From NCBI GenBank assembly GCA_963930655.1, contig OZ005610.1, positions 253,001 through 317,000 of the forward strand: 64,000 nt of DNA, given 5' to 3'. Positions 61,627-64,000 of the stretch are shown here, piece after piece. Position numbers and translations under genes: made by a program. The notes beneath the pieces are model-generated. The model was not told the DNA's origin and did no database searches. It worked only from the letters and a program-made list of their open reading frames with translations. The stretch's first letter is position 1, and each line of letters starts with the position of its first letter. The DNA comes from Myrica gale (taxonomy: Eukaryota; Streptophyta; Magnoliopsida; Fagales; Myricaceae).

Positions 61627-64000
61627 ATGGAAGACATAGAGGATTTGGTTGTGGGAGCTGGTGCTCCTCCTGGGTTTCGCTTGCCATTAACCGGTGTTGT
61701 GGTGAATCCGAAGAAGAATAAGTATAATAAGCTGTCTCAGACCCAAGACCCGCTTTACTCTCTCTCGCCAAAAATCCCTGGCACCCAGGTCTCTCTCTCA
61801 TTCTTTTTTACGTTCTTTTGCAGTTAGTGCCTTCCTCTATAATTATTCCTTTATTCTCAATTTTAATGTTTTTCATGATATCTTTGCAGACTATATATAT
61901 TAAGACATTTGGATGCTCTCACAACCAGGCAAGGTTTTTTTTTTTTTTTGCTCTTCATTTCTTCTTTTCAGTGGAACCATTTGCTTAGTCGCTTAATACT
62001 TTCAATGTGTTAGAGAGATCCTGTTTCAGATAAGTATAGCGCACGAGTTTTATTTTTTTTGTTGAAACATCTAGTTTTAAATTTGAGAGAGGAAATAAAT
62101 TTTTTAGTGGCTGAGAATGAGGAAGAATATGTAGAGTTCAATGGGAAAGGCACTTGATACAAGGAAGGGTTTTGCTTGGTTATTAGTTGGTGAATGAAAA
62201 ACGGCAGGAGTAGAGGAATGAGTGTTTTTAACTCCGAGGGGACAAATTGTACGGTTTTACTTGGTCTTGAAAACAAATTGAGGGAGAAGAAAACAAAAAT
62301 GCTGAAAACATGGTCTCCTCTAAGGCTTTAAGATTATTAGGTGGGTTTGCATCAAGTACCATTGATATCTCATTTTATTTCTTGCAGATTGCATGTTTTA
62401 TTGGATGAACTATTATTTTTTGGGAAACATCATAATAGGCCTCATATCCATGGTTAAAAATTATAGGGTCCAATTTGATTTTTGCCTATAGATGTGGTGA
62501 ACTATGATGTTTCCTCCTTTTTTCTCCAGCGATTTTTTTTTCTTTTCTCCCTACAGTTTACATGTATCAGATTTATGAGTCATGGGTTATAAATGAGGCG
62601 ATCCAAGCCTGAATGGCTAATGACAGTTTTGCTTCAGAAAAACCTTGTTATCTTTGGCTCCTGCCCACTGGTTTTCCAGATTTTGCTGAATCTATTTGCT
62701 TTTATCTTTATATGTGACTGAGCTCCAGTATTGCATTGGTCTCCCTTTTCCCTAGCAAGCTTATTGATTTTTATGTGAGCATTCGCGCACGAAGTCACAC
62801 ACACAAAACAAGAATAATGGTATTTTTATAAGATCTGAGCTAGAGTTGTGTGCATGAACTTTATTTATCAATGAATCCTTGTGTGGACTTCTTTACCATT
62901 CTTTTTAAGTGCTTTCCTGCCATTTTTGCATTTGTACAGAGCGACAGTGAATACATGGCTGGTCAGCTTTCGGCATTTGGCTATTCATTAAGTGACAATC
63001 CTGAGGAAGCAGACCTGTGGCTCGTAAACACGTGAGCATATTTTCTTCCCTCTCAGATTTAAGTGCTTTTATCCTTGTCTTACAATCGTCCTGAGGATAA
63101 CCTTTAGTTTCTTATTTAGTAATCTTTACTTTTGCAAGGAGTGCATGAATTCTGCTGGGATCATATTTCACGATGGGGGCCATTTGCCCTTTTTTTCCTA
63201 GGCAGGTCATATGTCTTAGTTGTCATGCAGTACAGAACTGTTTTGCAGAACTACCCAAAGGACTCCCTCATCCCCTGTTGATGCTTTGCTGCATTGCTGA
63301 AGAAATCTCTTACTTAACTTGCATTTTGAAGGCATCTAGTGGAATGGACTAGAATGTTGAGCATAAACTAACCAAATGGAAAATTATGTTACAAAAGAAA
63401 GAAAAACAAAAAGGAACAAACTAAGAAGTTGATGCTTGGAAAGATAATGGGGTTGGTGTTAATGACACTGTATGTGACTGGAGTTTGAGGACGATGGAGC
63501 GTGGAAAAGTGAGAGTTGACAACCATATGAGAGAGGATCAATCCTAATTTCAATTTGTGCTATGATGATAAAATTGGAACTGGAAAGATGGTTTAAGTTG
63601 GCATTTATGGATGTTTAGTACCTACATATGGCCCTACATGCCCACATACCTTCATACACACTTATGTGCTTGTATACATGTGCGTATATTGCTATTTTGT
63701 ACATGATAGATATGCCAATCAAATACAGTACAAAGCAAATTCTAATTAATGCTAGTATTTGGGAGAAAATGGATAGCGGTCGCCACTAAAGGAGGTATGT
63801 TTTATGAGGTTCTAACATTATTTGGTAACTGCCCAAGAGCATTGATATATATAACTGATGCAGATGCACAGTGAAATCTCCAAGTCAGTCTGCCATGGAT
63901 ACACTGATAGCAAAATGCAAAAATGCAAAGAAGCCCCTAGTGGTGGCTGGGTGTGTCCCTCAAGGAAGTCGAGACTTGAAAGAGCTAGAAGGGGTCAGTA
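61627..64000 (+). CDS. CDKAL1: CDKAL1: threonylcarbamoyladenosine tRNA methylthiotransferase (5' part, cut by window end)
   Basis: Radical-SAM enzyme that converts t6A37 to ms2t6A37 in tRNA-Lys(UUU), aiding correct codon reading. Four exons are visible: 61627-61788, 61890-61928, 62940-63031 and 63864 to the window edge, about 143 codons. After a 54-residue N-terminal extension (start [20 protein letters not shown]) comes the UPF0004/MTTase domain. Its three cluster-binding cysteines are in [29 protein letters not shown] and [10 protein letters not shown]. The radical-SAM CxxxCxxC and TRAM domain lie beyond the window. The intron after exon 2 has a GC donor (AACCAG|GCAAGG); using the GT 5 bp further would break the frame before SDSEY. 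Confidence 0.95.

Overview
This is nuclear DNA from a flowering plant, almost certainly a eudicot. The genes have many spliced GT-AG introns in AT-rich sequence, and every recognisable product is a plant-type homologue: RanBPM, ATL RING-H2, SAC phosphatase, VHA-G and a potato-inhibitor-II-like family. There are no bacterial operons and no CRISPR array. I cannot name the species. The coding models below were built by hand from splice sites and conserved protein motifs. For most of them the exon phases add up exactly, which is the main support for their coordinates.

Layout. 1-690: possibly the 3' end of an unidentified gene. 1.99-6.9 kb (+): RNA polymerase III subunit RPC4. 7.9-11.7 kb (-): a four-exon gene for an uncharacterised 340-residue protein with a C-terminal membrane anchor. 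12.8-14.4 kb (+): a damaged, intron-containing copy of ribosomal protein L15. 15.9-24.1 kb (-): a complete ten-exon RanBPM homologue (SPRY-LisH-CTLH-CRA). 25.9-26.6 kb (-): V-ATPase subunit G.

27.3-37.8 kb is the accessory part of the window. It is a tandem segmental duplication with three copies of a small cysteine-rich secreted protein gene that resembles potato type II proteinase inhibitors. The first copy is a pseudogene whose intron has been expanded by a hAT-like transposon; the other two are intact. The array and its downstream flank carry four short DNA transposons whose termini and target-site duplications can be read directly: two small hAT-type elements of one family, one MULE-like element and one TA-flanked MITE.

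40.4-41.2 kb (+): an ATL-type RING-H2 E3 ligase, followed by a degenerate duplicate of its last exon. 42.2-44.2 kb (-): a probably plastid-targeted protein with a DnaJ-type zinc finger and no J domain. It is head to head, across 578 bp, with a 16-exon SAC-domain phosphoinositide phosphatase (44.8-57.4 kb, +). 57.7-59.9 kb (-): an unrecognised, basic, probably nuclear protein. 61.6 kb to the window end (+): the first four exons of CDKAL1, a tRNA methylthiotransferase.

The genes do not form a pathway. This is an ordinary housekeeping neighbourhood (transcription, translation, tRNA modification, phosphoinositide turnover, proton pumping) with one transposon-rich tandem array inside it. I saw no convincing novel multi-gene system. 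The best leads are the array and its insertion history, two GC-AG introns, a duplicated splice donor in RANBPM, and two conserved-looking genes without a known function.
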